A stretch of DNA of 64,000 nucleotides from Brevibacterium casei CIP 102111 (GTDB taxonomy: Bacteria > Actinomycetota > Actinomycetes > Actinomycetales > Brevibacteriaceae): positions 27,951 through 91,950 of the forward strand of contig NZ_FXZC01000010.1 of the NCBI RefSeq assembly GCF_900169275.1. Reading direction: 5' to 3'. Below the pieces are notes generated by a model. The model worked only from the letters and a program-made list of their open reading frames with translations. It was not told the DNA's origin and searched no databases. The stretch's first letter is position 1; each line of letters starts with the position of its first letter. Below, one piece after another: positions 7,312 through 16,536 of this stretch. The translations under genes were made by a program, and so were the position numbers.

Positions 7312-8667
7312 ATGTCCGACGACCACGGCACCACCGCTCCCGCCGAGACCGGGCATCTGCGCCGCGCCCTCGGCGTTCCCTCACTCGTCTTCTTCGGCCT
7401 CGTCTACATGGTCCCGCTCACGGTGTTCACGACCTACGGCATCGTCACCGAGATCACCGGCGGGCGCGTGCCGCTCGCCTATGTCATCACCCTCGTCGCG
7501 ATGGTCTTCACCGCCCGCTCGTACGCGAAGATGGCCGGCGAGCTGCCCTTCGCCGGCTCCGCGTACACGTACACGCAGAAGACCTTCGGCGCCGGCGTCG
7601 GCTTCGTCGCCGGGTGGGCGCTGCTGCTCGACTACCTCTTCCTGCCGATGATCAACTACCTCGTCATCGGCCTCTATCTCAATGCCGCCCTGCCGATGGT
7701 CCCCTCGTGGGTCTTCGTCCTCGTCGCCATCGTCCTCGTCACGATCCTCAACATCATCGGCATCGTCTCGGTGGCGCGCGCGAACATCGTCATCATCGCC
7801 GCCCAGGGGATCTTCATCCTCACCTTCGCCGTCCTTTCCTTCGCCACCATTTCGGGCTCGGGTTCGGTCGATCTCGCCGCCCCGTTCACCGGCGACGGCA
7901 CCGTCGACGGGTTCGGGGCCGTCATGGCCGGTGCCGCGATCCTCTGCCTGTCCTTCCTCGGCTTCGACGCCGTCTCGACGCTGTCGGAGGAGGCGAAGGA
8001 TCCCAAGCGCTCGGTGCCGCGGGCGATCGTCATCGCCACGCTCACCGGCGGGCTCATCTACATCGTGCTCTCGTTCATCGCCCAGCTCGTCTTCCCGTCG
8101 AACGCGTTCGCCGACCCCGAGTCCGGTTCGCTCGACGTCATGGCCGCCGCCGGAGGGCAGTTCCTCACGATCTTCTTCACCGCCGCCTACGTCGCCGGCG
8201 CCTGCGGGTCGGCACTGACCTCGCAGGCCTCGGTCTCGCGCATCCTCTACGCGATGGGCCGCGACGGGGTGCTTCCGCGCGGGTTCTTCGGGCGCCTGTC
8301 GAAGCGCTTCCTCACCCCGGTCTTCGCGACGGTCACCGTCGGCGTCGTCTCCCTCCTCGCGCTCGCTGTCGACCTCACGTTCATCTCGGAGATGGTCAGC
8401 TTCGGCGCGCTCATGGCGTTCTCCGCGGTCAACCTCGCAGTCATCAAGCACTTCGTCATCGACAGGGGTCGCCGAGGCGGTCGTGCGATCCTCAGCTACG
8501 TCGTCCTGCCCGGCATCGGCTTCGGCCTCACCGTGTGGCTGTGGACGAGCCTGTCCCCGCGCACGCTCATCATCGGGCTGGTGTGGCTGGCCCTCGGCGT
8601 CGCCTACCTCGCGTTCGTCACCCGCGGCTTCCGCCGGCCCACACCCTCGCTCGATCTCAAGGAGTGA
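7312..8667 (+). CDS. APC-superfamily amino acid permease
   Basis: A 451-residue secondary transporter with about twelve transmembrane helices. Family hallmarks are the early GVPSLVFFGLVYMVPLTVFT, the helix-3 region around GVGFVAGWALLLDYLFLP, and LSFLGFDAVSTLSEEAKDP after helix 6. It imports amino acids or related amides, most likely the substrate of the co-transcribed amidohydrolase. The ribosome-binding site is GGAAGG. The gene's last codons and stop are part of a 22-bp tandem repeat that continues past the stop, and its 3' end overlaps a convergent hypothetical gene by 64 bases. Confidence 0.9.
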   Translation: MSDDHGTTAPAETGHLRRALGVPSLVFFGLVYMVPLTVFTTYGIVTEITGGRVPLAYVITLVAMVFTARSYAKMAGELPFAGSAYTYTQKTFGAGVGFVAGWALLLDYLFLPMINYLVIGLYLNAALPMVPSWVFVLVAIVLVTILNIIGIVSVARANIVIIAAQGIFILTFAVLSFATISGSGSVDLAAPFTGDGTVDGFGAVMAGAAILCLSFLGFDAVSTLSEEAKDPKRSVPRAIVIATLTGGLIYIVLSFIAQLVFPSNAFADPESGSLDVMAAAGGQFLTIFFTAAYVAGACGSALTSQASVSRILYAMGRDGVLPRGFFGRLSKRFLTPVFATVTVGVVSLLALAVDLTFISEMVSFGALMAFSAVNLAVIKHFVIDRGRRGGRAILSYVVLPGIGFGLTVWLWTSLSPRTLIIGLVWLALGVAYLAFVTRGFRRPTPSLDLKE

Positions 8668-9278
8668 GGCGCTCGATCTCGCCGAGTGAGGCGCTCGACC
8701 TCAAGGAGTATGGCCCCCCGATCACCCGAGGACGCGCGCGGGTAGTCACTCGACGCCCCGGAGCCGGTGAACTCGATGCTCATCGCGGTGGGGATGTCCG
8801 CGTCCTTGAGGATGCTCATCGCCGGCAGGTCGCGCAGGTACGCGGCGTTGGCTTCCTCGAGCGGGAGCTCCGCCTCGGCGGAGGCGAAGGCCGCCGCGAA
8901 GGCTTCGTCGTCGAGGTCGGACTCGATCGCCCGGACGGCGAGGTCGAGGTGTTCGGGGGCGCTCATCAGCCGCAGCCCCTGGAGCGCGAGCTCTCGGGCG
9001 GGTCGGGGGACGTGCGTCCGGTACCAGGCGAGCCCGTGCTCGCTCACCGCCGCACGGTAGAGGTCGACATAGCTGCTGCGCAGGGCGTCCTGGGAAATCG
9101 CGTCGGTGTCATCGACGCGATCGAGTGCACCGGCGACGATTCCGCGGTTGCAGTCGACGAGTTCTGCGGCGGTGCCATCGAGGGCCTCCTGCGTGAGCAG
9201 AACGGGGTGGGAGCTGTCCTTCTCACACGAGAGGATGTCGTCGAGCTGGCTGTATTCGATCCGATCGAAGTCGTTCAT
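8604..9278 (-). CDS. Hypothetical protein, altered C-terminus
   Basis: A 224-residue acidic protein that I do not recognise. Residues 1 to about 180 look like normal soluble protein (FDRIEYSQLDDILSCEKDSS, EHLDLAVRAIESDLDDEAF). The last 30 residues become Arg-rich and low in complexity because the frame runs through the 22-bp repeats and into the convergent permease gene. The original stop codon was probably lost near 8700 and the tail is an artefact of that event. No signal peptide or membrane segment is present. Codon use in the body of the gene is normal for the genome. Confidence 0.55.
   Translation of the reverse strand: MNDFDRIEYSQLDDILSCEKDSSHPVLLTQEALDGTAAELVDCNRGIVAGALDRVDDTDAISQDALRSSYVDLYRAAVSEHGLAWYRTHVPRPARELALQGLRLMSAPEHLDLAVRAIESDLDDEAFAAAFASAEAELPLEEANAAYLRDLPAMSILKDADIPTAMSIEFTGSGASSDYPRASSGDRGAILLEVERLTRRDRAPHSLRSSEGVGRRKPRVTNAR
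8649..8714. repeat. 22-bp tandem repeat at permease 3' end
   Basis: Three imperfect copies start at 8649, 8671 and 8693. The first contains the last codons and stop of the permease gene; the second re-creates a similar stop codon. They look like a local duplication of the gene's 3' end. Confidence 0.75.
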
Positions 9279-9321
9279 GCCCCGAGACTAGGACGACGAC
9301 GTGAATAGCAGGTGACGTGGG

Positions 9322-10581
9322 TCACTCTCCGGGCAGGCGGCTCTCGACGACCGTGAACTTGGCCGTCCGGGCGAGCTGCACGCTCGGACCGATGAGGTCC
9401 TCGAGCCGATCCCGGTAGCGCAGGTGGGAGTTGAAGACGGTGAGCACGCGGCCGCCGGGGGTCAGGTGGGCTGCAGCCGTGCGCATCATCCCCGCCGCCG
9501 TGTCCGTCTCGATCGCTGTGCCGTGGTGGAACGGCGGGTTGAGAAGGATGAGGTCGTACGCTCCCCCGAGCGGGTCGTCGGTACCGCCGCTGTCGGTATC
9601 GCCGGCATCGGCACCGCTCGCATCGGCGAGGATGATGTCGACGGCCGTTCCGTTGGCCTCCGCCGTCTCCCTCGCCGAGGCGACCGCCGCCTTCGAGACG
9701 TCGACGCCGACTCCCGTGTCCGCTCCCGTCACGGCTATCGCCGCTGTGAGCAGCCAGCCGTTGCCCGCTCCGAGGTCGAGGACGGAGGCCGGACGGGCGA
9801 GCGCGGGGACTGCATCCGGGGAAGCGGACGCCTCGGCGAGGGCGGTGAGCAGGAGCGATGACCCTTCGTCGGCTTTCGTCCCGGAGAAGCACGCGCCGTG
9901 GGCGCTGACCGTGAGCGGTCCGGTCGCGGGCGTGTCGATGACCCCGGTGCGCGGGAAACGGGTGAGCGAGGGGGAGGTCAGGGGGCGGCTGCCGATGATC
10001 AGACGGTTCTTCCCCACTCCCGGTGAGACGTCGACGCGACCGAAGGCGCGGGCGAGCTCCTTGTTCACCGCCCGGCTCATCACGTCGCTGCGGCCGATGA
10101 CGATGAGTGTCGTGACGAGCGGGTGGAGGACGGTGATCGCCTCGGCGAGGGCATGTGTCGCCTTCGGCGCATCGACGACCGCCCAGGTCTCGCCGGGCAC
10201 GTCCCCGCTCTCGGTGCGCTGTACGTCGGCGAGGTCGGCGACGGGCTCGGCACCCGGGGCTTCCGCGGCGACGTTCCGTGCCTCGTCGAGGCGGTCGTTG
10301 TACGTGCGCACGGCGGTGAGCTCGGAGAGCACGCGGGTCTGGAGGCCGAGTGGGTCGTCGACGAGGATGACCTCGTCGGGGGCAGCGCTCGGGGCGGTGA
10401 ACGTCCCCTCGCTCGACCGTCCGGAGACGTCGAGTTCACCGGTGCGACGCCCGATCACATAGTCGGCGAGCAGCCGCGCCTGGGCGAGCCCCGGGGCGTC
10501 GGCGGGCCACGGCATCCGGGCGAGCAGGTCGTCGCGGGTGCGCAGGGCCGCAGAGTCGGAGGCGAGGAGGGAGGCGGGCAT
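9322..10581 (-). CDS. RsmC/RlmG-like rRNA methyltransferase
   Basis: A 419-residue SAM-dependent methyltransferase with the RsmC/RlmG two-domain architecture: a degenerate N-terminal methyltransferase-like domain (residues 1 to about 200) and a catalytic C-terminal domain. SAM motif I is VLDLGAGNGWLL (DLGAGNG at 269-275) and the base-amino-methylation motif is NPPF at 348-351. Members methylate guanine N2 in 16S (G1207) or 23S (G1835) rRNA; which one cannot be decided here. An Asp/Gly-rich insert (about residues 321-340) precedes the catalytic motif. The gene stands alone. Confidence 0.8.
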   Translation of the reverse strand: MPASLLASDSAALRTRDDLLARMPWPADAPGLAQARLLADYVIGRRTGELDVSGRSSEGTFTAPSAAPDEVILVDDPLGLQTRVLSELTAVRTYNDRLDEARNVAAEAPGAEPVADLADVQRTESGDVPGETWAVVDAPKATHALAEAITVLHPLVTTLIVIGRSDVMSRAVNKELARAFGRVDVSPGVGKNRLIIGSRPLTSPSLTRFPRTGVIDTPATGPLTVSAHGACFSGTKADEGSSLLLTALAEASASPDAVPALARPASVLDLGAGNGWLLTAAIAVTGADTGVGVDVSKAAVASARETAEANGTAVDIILADASGADAGDTDSGGTDDPLGGAYDLILLNPPFHHGTAIETDTAAGMMRTAAAHLTPGGRVLTVFNSHLRYRDRLEDLIGPSVQLARTAKFTVVESRLPGE

Positions 10582-10691
10582 CCGCTCAGTCTAATGCGCG
10601 CCCGCTCGTGCGCACCTGTCGGCGACCGGGCCCGGCGTGAGATGTGCTACTAATTGAGGGAGCCTCATCCCCCGACGCACCAGGAGAGACC

Positions 10692-11096
10692 ATGACCATT
10701 CTCGTCGGCTATTCCCCCTCGCCCGAAGGCAAGGCCGCGGTCGCATTCGGCATCGAGCAGGCTCGCGCCTTCGACGACACCCTCATCGTCCTCAACGCCG
10801 GCATCGGGGAGACGCCCGACGAGCACGGAGTCGCGACGAACGCCGACATGGATGAACTCAAGCAGACCCTGCTGAACTCCGAGGTCTCCCACGAGATCCT
10901 CCAGTTCCTCCGCGGCAACGACCCCGTCGAGGAGCTCCTGGCCCTCGCCGAGGCGACCGACGACACCCGCATGATCGTCATCGGTTCCCGTCGCCGCTCC
11001 CCCGTCGGCAAGCTCATCATGGGTTCGACCGCGCAGCGGATCATCCTCGAAGCCGAGGTCCCCGTCGTCTCCGTCAAGGCCGATCGCTCCCGCTGA
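10692..11096 (+). CDS. Universal stress protein (UspA family)
   Basis: A 134-residue single-domain Usp. The ATP-binding signature G2xG9xG(S/T) appears around residues 98-113 (GSRRRSPVGKLIMGST), and the N-terminal strand is TILVGYSPSPEGKAAVAFG. It belongs to the nucleotide-binding class of small stress proteins. The start at 10692 follows an AGGAGA ribosome-binding site. It is monocistronic and convergent with the threonine aldolase gene. No regulator site is evident upstream. Confidence 0.9.
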   Translation: MTILVGYSPSPEGKAAVAFGIEQARAFDDTLIVLNAGIGETPDEHGVATNADMDELKQTLLNSEVSHEILQFLRGNDPVEELLALAEATDDTRMIVIGSRRRSPVGKLIMGSTAQRIILEAEVPVVSVKADRSR

Positions 11097-11155
11097 CGGC
11101 TCTCACCGCCGCAGACGCCGACCGATCGGCATCGACCGCGTCCGTGCGGTGACGC

Positions 11156-12316
11156 TCACTCCCCCGCGATGGCGGCGATGAGGGCGTCGACATCGTCGGT
11201 CGTCGTGTCGAAGGCGCACATGAGGCGGACGATGTCCCGCTCGAGCGGCCAGTCGGCGAACGCGAAGCGCTGTCGGGCCCGGGCGGCCACCTCGGCGGGC
11301 ATGCGGACGAAGACGACGTTGGCCTCGACGGGCTGGACGAGGTCGAGCCCGGGGACACGGCCGGAGGCGGCCACCTCGGCGAGCCTGGTCTCGAGGTACC
11401 GCGCCATCGCGTTGGCGTGGTCCGCCGACCTCCGCCACAGGTCCCCGTCGTAGAGGGCGTTGAGCTGCGCGGAGAGGAAGCGCATCTTCGACGACAGTTG
11501 GAGGTTCATCTTCCGCAGGAAGCGCATCCCCTGCCCGATCTCGGGGTTGAGGACGACGACGGCCTCAGCGCCGAGGAGGCCGTTCTTCGTCCCGCCGAGG
11601 CTGAGGATGTCGACGCCGACGTCCGTGGTCAGGGTGGCGAGGTCGGTGCCGAGGAAGGCGGCGGCATTGCCGAGGCGGGAGCCGTCGACGTGGAGGATCA
11701 TCCCGTTCGCGTGGGCGTGGTCGGCGATCGCGCGGATCTCCTCGGGCCGGTAGGTCGTCCCCCATTCCGTCGACTGGGAGATGCTCACGGCCAGCGGCTG
11801 CGCATTGTGCTCGCTGCCGCGGCCGACCATCGCAGAGGCGATCGACTCCGGGGTGAGCTTGCCGTCGGCGGTCGGGACGGCGACGATCTTGAGCCCGCCG
11901 ACCTTCTCCGGTGCGCCGGTCTCGTCGTAGTTGATGTGGGCGCTCGCGGCCGTGATGACCGCGGCCCAGCGGGGCAGGGCCGACTGGAGGGCAAGGACGT
12001 TGGCGCCGGTGCCGTTGAAGACGGGGAACGCCTGCGCCCGCGCCCCGAAGTGTCCTTCCATGACGCCGTGGAAGTGCGCGGTCCAGGGATCCCCGCCGTA
12101 GCCGGGGGTGTGCCCGACATTGGCGTCGATGAGCGCCTGGATGACCTCGGGATGCGCGCCTGCCCAGTTGTCCGAACCGAAGTTGCGGGGGTGGTCGACG
12201 GGATCCGTGCTCACGCGGTCGGCAAGGTGCGGCTGCTCGGGCGTGGCGGGTTCGGCCGAGGGGTCGAGGACCTGGTCGGCGGGTGAGGGGGCGTCGTTGC
12301 GAGTCTCGTCGTTCAC
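11156..12316 (-). CDS. ltaE: Low-specificity L-threonine aldolase
   Basis: A 386-residue PLP-dependent fold-type I enzyme cleaving L-threonine or allo-threonine to glycine and acetaldehyde. The PLP lysine is Lys244 in ILSLGGTKNGLLG, and ILHVDGSRLGN (about 207-217) supplies the conserved Asp binding the pyridine nitrogen. The first 40 residues are a Pro/Asp-rich extension before FGSDNWAGAHPEV, longer than usual; a later start is possible but no good internal Met is present. It lies alone between uspA and an LPXTG protein gene. Confidence 0.85.
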   Translation of the reverse strand: MNDETRNDAPSPADQVLDPSAEPATPEQPHLADRVSTDPVDHPRNFGSDNWAGAHPEVIQALIDANVGHTPGYGGDPWTAHFHGVMEGHFGARAQAFPVFNGTGANVLALQSALPRWAAVITAASAHINYDETGAPEKVGGLKIVAVPTADGKLTPESIASAMVGRGSEHNAQPLAVSISQSTEWGTTYRPEEIRAIADHAHANGMILHVDGSRLGNAAAFLGTDLATLTTDVGVDILSLGGTKNGLLGAEAVVVLNPEIGQGMRFLRKMNLQLSSKMRFLSAQLNALYDGDLWRRSADHANAMARYLETRLAEVAASGRVPGLDLVQPVEANVVFVRMPAEVAARARQRFAFADWPLERDIVRLMCAFDTTTDDVDALIAAIAGE

Positions 12317-12400
12317 CTGCTCAGCGTATCGCCCTGCCCCACCGCCGTGCAGGCGGGGCCGCGGACCGACATCCCGCCTCGGCGAGTGAGCGGTGAATGG

Positions 12401-12439
12401 CGGAAGGGGGAGCGATCGACGATCACTCCCCCCCTTCCG
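12401..12439 (-). terminator. Stem-loop terminator after LPXTG gene
   Basis: CGGAAGGGGGAG pairs with a C-rich right arm ending CCTTCCG, 32 bases past the stop of the LPXTG protein gene. There is no long U tract, as usual in high-GC actinobacteria. Confidence 0.6.
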
Positions 12440-12470
12440 GCTCAGACGGTCTCAGCCGTCAATCGCGGTC

Positions 12471-13787
12471 TCAGCTCTCCTCGCTGATCTTCCGGCGACG
12501 GACGAGCATGAGCGTCACGGCACCGGCGGCCAGCAGCGCCGCGCCGGCAGCGAGGGTGCCGATGGTCTCGACACCGGTGCGCGGCAGGTCACCGCCGGGG
12601 CCCGGGGCCGTCGGCGTCTCGGACGGCGACGGAGCCGGGGCGGTCGGGGTCTCGGTCGGGGCCGGGCTGTCCGTCGGAGTGTCCGTCGGGGCCGGGCTGT
12701 CCGTCGGAGTGTCCGTCGGGGCCGGGCTGTCCGTCGGAGTCGGCGATCCCGTGGGCGTCTCGGTCGGGGTCTCAGTCGGAGTCTCAGTCGGGGTGTCGGT
12801 CGGGGTGTCGGTCGGGGTCGGGGTGGAGCCCTCGTCACCGTCGCCGGTGCCGCCGCCGCCCTGGCGGACGACCTCGCCCTTCTTGATCACGGTCTCTTCG
12901 CCCTCGATCTCGAACTTCGCCGAGTTCGTGTAGGTTCCGGCCTTGCCGCCGTCGGTGACCGTCGTGCGGTAGATGACGGCGTAGACCCAGCCCTCTTCCG
13001 AGGTGAAGCTCACGGTCGAGCCGTCCTCGGAGACGGTGTAGAAGTCCTCGGGCTTCGGCCCCCAGCCCACCGGCTGCCCGTTCTCGTTGAACTGGTTCGT
13101 GCCGGCCAGACGGGTCTCACCGGGGATGAGTTCGATGTTCTCCCCGCCGAGGTCGGTCACCGTGACCTTCTGGTCGCCCTTCATCCCGCCGGCGGGCGAG
13201 GCGATGTTGACGTGCCACTGGATGATGTCGTTCTCGCGGTCGTAGCTGCCCCACTTGTAGGAGTCCTGGCCCTTCCACTCGCATTCGCCCTCGCAGGGTC
13301 CGTCGGGCGGAGTGACGGTGACGGTGTCGGAGACCTCACCGAAGTCGTAGGTGACTTCCTTGGTCTCGGTCGTCTCCGTCTGCACGGAGACCCAGAAGTA
13401 GAACGTGCCCTTGAGGTTGAGCGGGTTGTCGGCGAGGTACTGCGAGTCGAAGTCGCAGAAGATCTGCGTCTCGGTCACGGTGCACTCGCCCATTGCGACG
13501 CCCTCGGGATCGAGGAGGTCGAACGCGTCGACACGGCCCTGCAGTTCGGCAGGCAGGTCGACGACGAAGCCCGCGGGCGTCGTCGGGTTGTCGGGGAGAC
13601 TCCAGGTGCCGTCGATGCGGGCTACGGAGCCGCTCTTGATCTCGTCCTGCTGGAATTCGAGGGAGTCGATCGAGGCGTTGGTCTGGTACGGCGGCGCAGC
13701 ATTCGCGGGGATTGCGACCAGTACCGTTGCGAGCAGGGCGAACATCGCGAGGATGGCCGCCCCGACGCGTGGAAGTACGTGCGTCAT
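12471..13787 (-). CDS. LPXTG-anchored surface protein with Thr/Pro stalk
   Basis: A 438-residue cell-wall protein. A Sec signal peptide covers residues 1 to about 31 (cleavage near PANAAPP). Residues about 32-300 hold Ig-like or adhesin-like beta domains ([17 protein letters not shown], then [15 protein letters not shown]). A Thr/Pro/Glu-rich stalk encoded by tandem repeats follows (about 305-395). The sortase motif LPRTG is at residues 401-405, followed by a membrane helix and RRRK tail. The ATG at 13787 follows AAAGGAA; an upstream frame to 13865 lacks a ribosome-binding site. Probable adhesin; the ligand is unknown. A terminator hairpin follows. Confidence 0.85.
   Translation of the reverse strand: MTHVLPRVGAAILAMFALLATVLVAIPANAAPPYQTNASIDSLEFQQDEIKSGSVARIDGTWSLPDNPTTPAGFVVDLPAELQGRVDAFDLLDPEGVAMGECTVTETQIFCDFDSQYLADNPLNLKGTFYFWVSVQTETTETKEVTYDFGEVSDTVTVTPPDGPCEGECEWKGQDSYKWGSYDRENDIIQWHVNIASPAGGMKGDQKVTVTDLGGENIELIPGETRLAGTNQFNENGQPVGWGPKPEDFYTVSEDGSTVSFTSEEGWVYAVIYRTTVTDGGKAGTYTNSAKFEIEGEETVIKKGEVVRQGGGGTGDGDEGSTPTPTDTPTDTPTETPTETPTETPTGSPTPTDSPAPTDTPTDSPAPTDTPTDSPAPTETPTAPAPSPSETPTAPGPGGDLPRTGVETIGTLAAGAALLAAGAVTLMLVRRRKISEES
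12658..12825. repeat. Coding repeats of the Thr/Pro stalk
   Basis: A 30-bp unit repeats nearly three times (starting 12661, 12691, 12721), followed by several 12-bp units, all in frame with the LPXTG gene and encoding [14 protein letters not shown] and [11 protein letters not shown] repeats. Such arrays often vary in length between strains. Confidence 0.85.
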
Positions 13788-14149
13788 GGGGATTCCTTTG
13801 TATGTTGGACAGCACCGTCGACTATCCGGGAGGGGACCGGAGATCGGTGCTGAGTGGGGACTCAAAGCGAAACATTACAAGTTGGACACGATGATCACAA
13901 CTTGCACACGAATTCTGCCCAGTCGGCTCTCAGAGATGAGGGGTGCTGCCGGCGGTGATGAGGGTGTGCAGCTGCGGATTCCGCACTTGGAGCACCAAGA
14001 ACTACCCGTGCACCGGGTGTTTTCAGCGCTGCGGGTGCGGGGTGGAGAACTGCCGGGATGATGTGACGCTCCGGGGATGACGTGACGCTCCGGGGATGAC
14101 GTGGCGCTGCGGGTGCGGGATGAAGGGGCTGAGGCGAGTGCAGACGGCA
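13788..14149. other. Intergenic region upstream of LPXTG gene
   Basis: About 360 bases with no credible gene; the open frames here are low in complexity. It holds the AAAGGAA ribosome-binding site at 13790-13799, a 19-bp tandem repeat at 14057-14113, and ends at the sucD terminator. Confidence 0.6.
14057..14113. repeat. Three 19-bp tandem repeats
   Basis: Copies start at 14057, 14076 and 14095 with the core GATGACGTGACGCTCCGGG; the first and third copies differ by a few bases. They lie between the sucD terminator and the LPXTG promoter region and are not coding. Confidence 0.8.
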
Positions 14150-14184
14150 CGAAGCCCGCCTCCGATGATCGGAGGCGGGCTTCG
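14150..14184 (-). terminator. Rho-independent-like terminator of sucCD
   Basis: A perfect 16-bp stem (arms 14150-14165 and 14169-14184) with a 3-base loop starts 47 bases past the sucD stop. The stem is GC-rich. Confidence 0.8.
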
Positions 14185-14231
14185 CAGTGCTGACCGCGGC
14201 GACCCGGTCTCAGCGGCCGGGTGTCAGCGGC

Positions 14232-15134
14232 TCACTTGCCGGCGAGGAGCTCACGCATGAGTTCGGCGGTCTCGGTCGGGGTCTTGCCGACCTTGACGCC
14301 GGCGGCCTCGAGGGCCTCCTTCTTCGCCTGGGCGGTGCCCGAGGAGCCGGAGACGATGGCGCCGGCGTGGCCCATGGTCTTGCCCTCGGGAGCGGTGAAG
14401 CCTGCGACGTAGCCGACGACCGGCTTCGACACGTTCTCCTTGATGTAGGCGGCGGCCCGCTCCTCGGCGTCTCCGCCGATCTCGCCGATCATGACGATCG
14501 CCTCGGTCTCCGGGTCGGCCTCGAACGCCTCGAGGGCGTCGATGTGCGTGGTGCCGATGACCGGGTCACCGCCGATGCCGATCGCGGTCGAGAAGCCGAG
14601 GTCACGGAGTTCGTACATCATCTGGTAGGTGAGCGTGCCCGACTTCGAGACGAGCCCGAGCTTGCCCTTCTTCGTGATGTTCGCGGGGATGATGCCGGCC
14701 AGCGACTGCTCGGGCGAGATGATGCCCGGGCAGTTGGGGCCGATGATCCGGGTCTTGTTGCCGGCCGCCTGGGCACGCGCCCAGACCTCGGCCGAATCCT
14801 GGACCGGGATGCCCTCGGTGATGACAACGAGCAGGCCGATGCCGGCGTCGATCGCCTCGATCGCCGCGTCCTTCGAGAACGCGGGCGGGACGAAGGCGAC
14901 GGACACGTCGGCACCGGTGGCCTCCATCGCCTCGGCGACGGTCGCGAAGACGGGAAGCTCGATGTCATCGCCGTTCTTGTCGACGTGCTTGACAGTGGTG
15001 CCGGCCTTGCGGGCGTTGACGCCGCCGACGACGTTCGAGCCGGCCGCGAGCATGCGCGCGGTGTGCTTGGTGCCCTCGCCGCCGGTGATGCCCTGGACGA
15101 TGATCTTCGAATCGGAATTCAGGAAGATTGACAT
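14232..15134 (-). CDS. sucD: Succinyl-CoA ligase, alpha subunit
   Basis: A 300-residue alpha subunit of ADP/GDP-forming succinyl-CoA synthetase, the substrate-level phosphorylation step of the TCA cycle. The N-terminal CoA-binding Rossmann domain shows [15 protein letters not shown], and the phosphorylated histidine is His256 in GHAGAIVSG. It starts 18 bases after sucC, forming the usual sucCD operon, and is followed by a strong hairpin terminator. Length is normal for the family. Confidence 0.97.
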   Translation of the reverse strand: MSIFLNSDSKIIVQGITGGEGTKHTARMLAAGSNVVGGVNARKAGTTVKHVDKNGDDIELPVFATVAEAMEATGADVSVAFVPPAFSKDAAIEAIDAGIGLLVVITEGIPVQDSAEVWARAQAAGNKTRIIGPNCPGIISPEQSLAGIIPANITKKGKLGLVSKSGTLTYQMMYELRDLGFSTAIGIGGDPVIGTTHIDALEAFEADPETEAIVMIGEIGGDAEERAAAYIKENVSKPVVGYVAGFTAPEGKTMGHAGAIVSGSSGTAQAKKEALEAAGVKVGKTPTETAELMRELLAGK

Positions 15135-15152
15135 GGGTATGGAGACCTTTCC

Positions 15153-16322
15153 TTACTTCGCAGCAGCCAGTTCGGCGGCCTTGTCGGCTCCACCGTCCAT
15201 GGTGTCGACCTGGGTGACGAGCGGGTGAGCGGCCTCGGCGAGGATCGCCCGTCCCTCTTCGACGTTGTTGCCGTCGAGGCGGACGACGAGGGGCTTGGTC
15301 GCCTGGTCGCCGAGGATCTCGAGGGCCTTGACGATGCCGCGGGCGACCTCGTCGCAGGCGGTAATGCCGCCGAAGACGTTGACGAAGACAGCCTTGACCT
15401 GGTCATCGCCGAGGATGACGTCGAGTCCGTTGGCCATGACCTCCGCCGAGGCGCCGCCGCCGATGTCGAGGAAGTTCGCCGGCTTGACGTTGTCGTGCTT
15501 CTCGCCTGCGTAGGCGACGACGTCGAGGGTCGACATCACGAGGCCCGCACCGTTGCCGATGATTCCGACCTCGCCGTCGAGCTTGACGTAGTTGAGGTCG
15601 AGTTCCTTGGCCTTGAGCTCGAGGGGGTCCTCGGCGTCGATGTCGCGCAGCTCTTCGTGGTCGGGGTGGCGGAAGTCGGCGTTCTCGTCGAGCGAGACCT
15701 TGCCGTCGAGGGCGATGATGTCACCGGCACCGGTCTTGACCAGCGGGTTGACCTCGACGAGGGTGGCGTCCTCCTTCTCGAAGACGGTCCACAGGGACAC
15801 GAGCACGGGGGCGACCTTCGCAGCGGTCTCGGCATCGAAGCCGGCAGCCTCGGCGATCTCCCTGGCCTTGGCCTCGTCGATCCCGTCGATCGCGTTGACG
15901 GGGATCTTCGCGAGCGCTTCGGGGCGCTCGACCGCGAGCTGCTCGATCTCCATGCCGCCTTCCTTCGAGCACATCGCGAGGTAGGTGCGGTTGGAGCGGT
16001 CGAGGAGGACGGAGAAGTAGTATTCTTCGGCGATGTCCGCACCTTCGGCGATCATCACCTTCTTCGTGATGTGTCCCTTGATGTCGAGACCGAGGATCTC
16101 CTTGGCACGCGCTTCCGCCTCGTCAGGATTCTTCGCGACCTTGACGCCGCCGGCCTTGCCGCGGCCGCCGATCTTCACCTGCGACTTGACGACGACCACG
16201 CCGCCGCCCAGGTCTTCGGCTGCCTTCTTCGCTTCTTCTGGTGTCGTGGCGACCTGAGCCTTGAGCACGGGCACCCCGTGCTTCTCGAACAGGTCACGTG
16301 CTTGATACTCGAAAAGATCCAC
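15153..16322 (-). CDS. sucC: Succinyl-CoA ligase, beta subunit
   Basis: A 389-residue beta subunit with the ATP-grasp fold, pairing with SucD to interconvert succinyl-CoA and succinate with nucleotide triphosphate formation. Visible are the N-terminal [20 protein letters not shown], the grasp loop [18 protein letters not shown], the Mg-binding region EVNPLVKTG and the C-terminal [23 protein letters not shown] start at 16322 is preceded by GGAAG; the open frame upstream is not family-like. It is divergent from marR with about 210 bases between them. Confidence 0.95.
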   Translation of the reverse strand: MDLFEYQARDLFEKHGVPVLKAQVATTPEEAKKAAEDLGGGVVVVKSQVKIGGRGKAGGVKVAKNPDEAEARAKEILGLDIKGHITKKVMIAEGADIAEEYYFSVLLDRSNRTYLAMCSKEGGMEIEQLAVERPEALAKIPVNAIDGIDEAKAREIAEAAGFDAETAAKVAPVLVSLWTVFEKEDATLVEVNPLVKTGAGDIIALDGKVSLDENADFRHPDHEELRDIDAEDPLELKAKELDLNYVKLDGEVGIIGNGAGLVMSTLDVVAYAGEKHDNVKPANFLDIGGGASAEVMANGLDVILGDDQVKAVFVNVFGGITACDEVARGIVKALEILGDQATKPLVVRLDGNNVEEGRAILAEAAHPLVTQVDTMDGGADKAAELAAAK

Positions 16323-16490
16323 GTGTCTTCCTTCGTTTCGTCTGCAGGGCGTTCTCACCCAGCATTCGTGCGGGGTCTTTTGGCCCCGCAAGAGCGTTGA
16401 CGGATGCAACAACCACAGACCACTTTATTCCCAACCGCACTCGAGCAACCAAATTCGCAGGCCCGGTACGTAAGGAATGTCTCGCGAAAA

Positions 16491-16513
16491 AGAATCTTGG
16501 TCGTCAAGATTCT
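16491..16513. promoter_or_regulatory. Putative MarR operator (9-5-9 perfect dyad)
   Basis: AGAATCTTG-GTCGT-CAAGATTCT is a perfect inverted repeat ending 23 bases before the marR start, an ideal autoregulatory position. The AT-rich arms resemble sites for MarR dimers. Confidence 0.65.
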
Positions 16514-16536
16514 TGATCTGGACGTAAAATCGGATC

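Noticed and set aside
6915..9308. A 797-codon plus-strand open frame
   Set aside because: It overlaps the amidohydrolase and permease in another frame and is Arg/Pro/His-rich, as expected from a shifted frame.
12658..12825. A possible CRISPR array
   Set aside because: Spacing is too short and constant, with no distinct spacers, and the repeats are in frame with the LPXTG stalk.
13875..14150. A minus-strand 91-codon frame
   Set aside because: Low-complexity Ser/Pro/Arg translation, contains the 19-bp repeats and has no ribosome-binding site.
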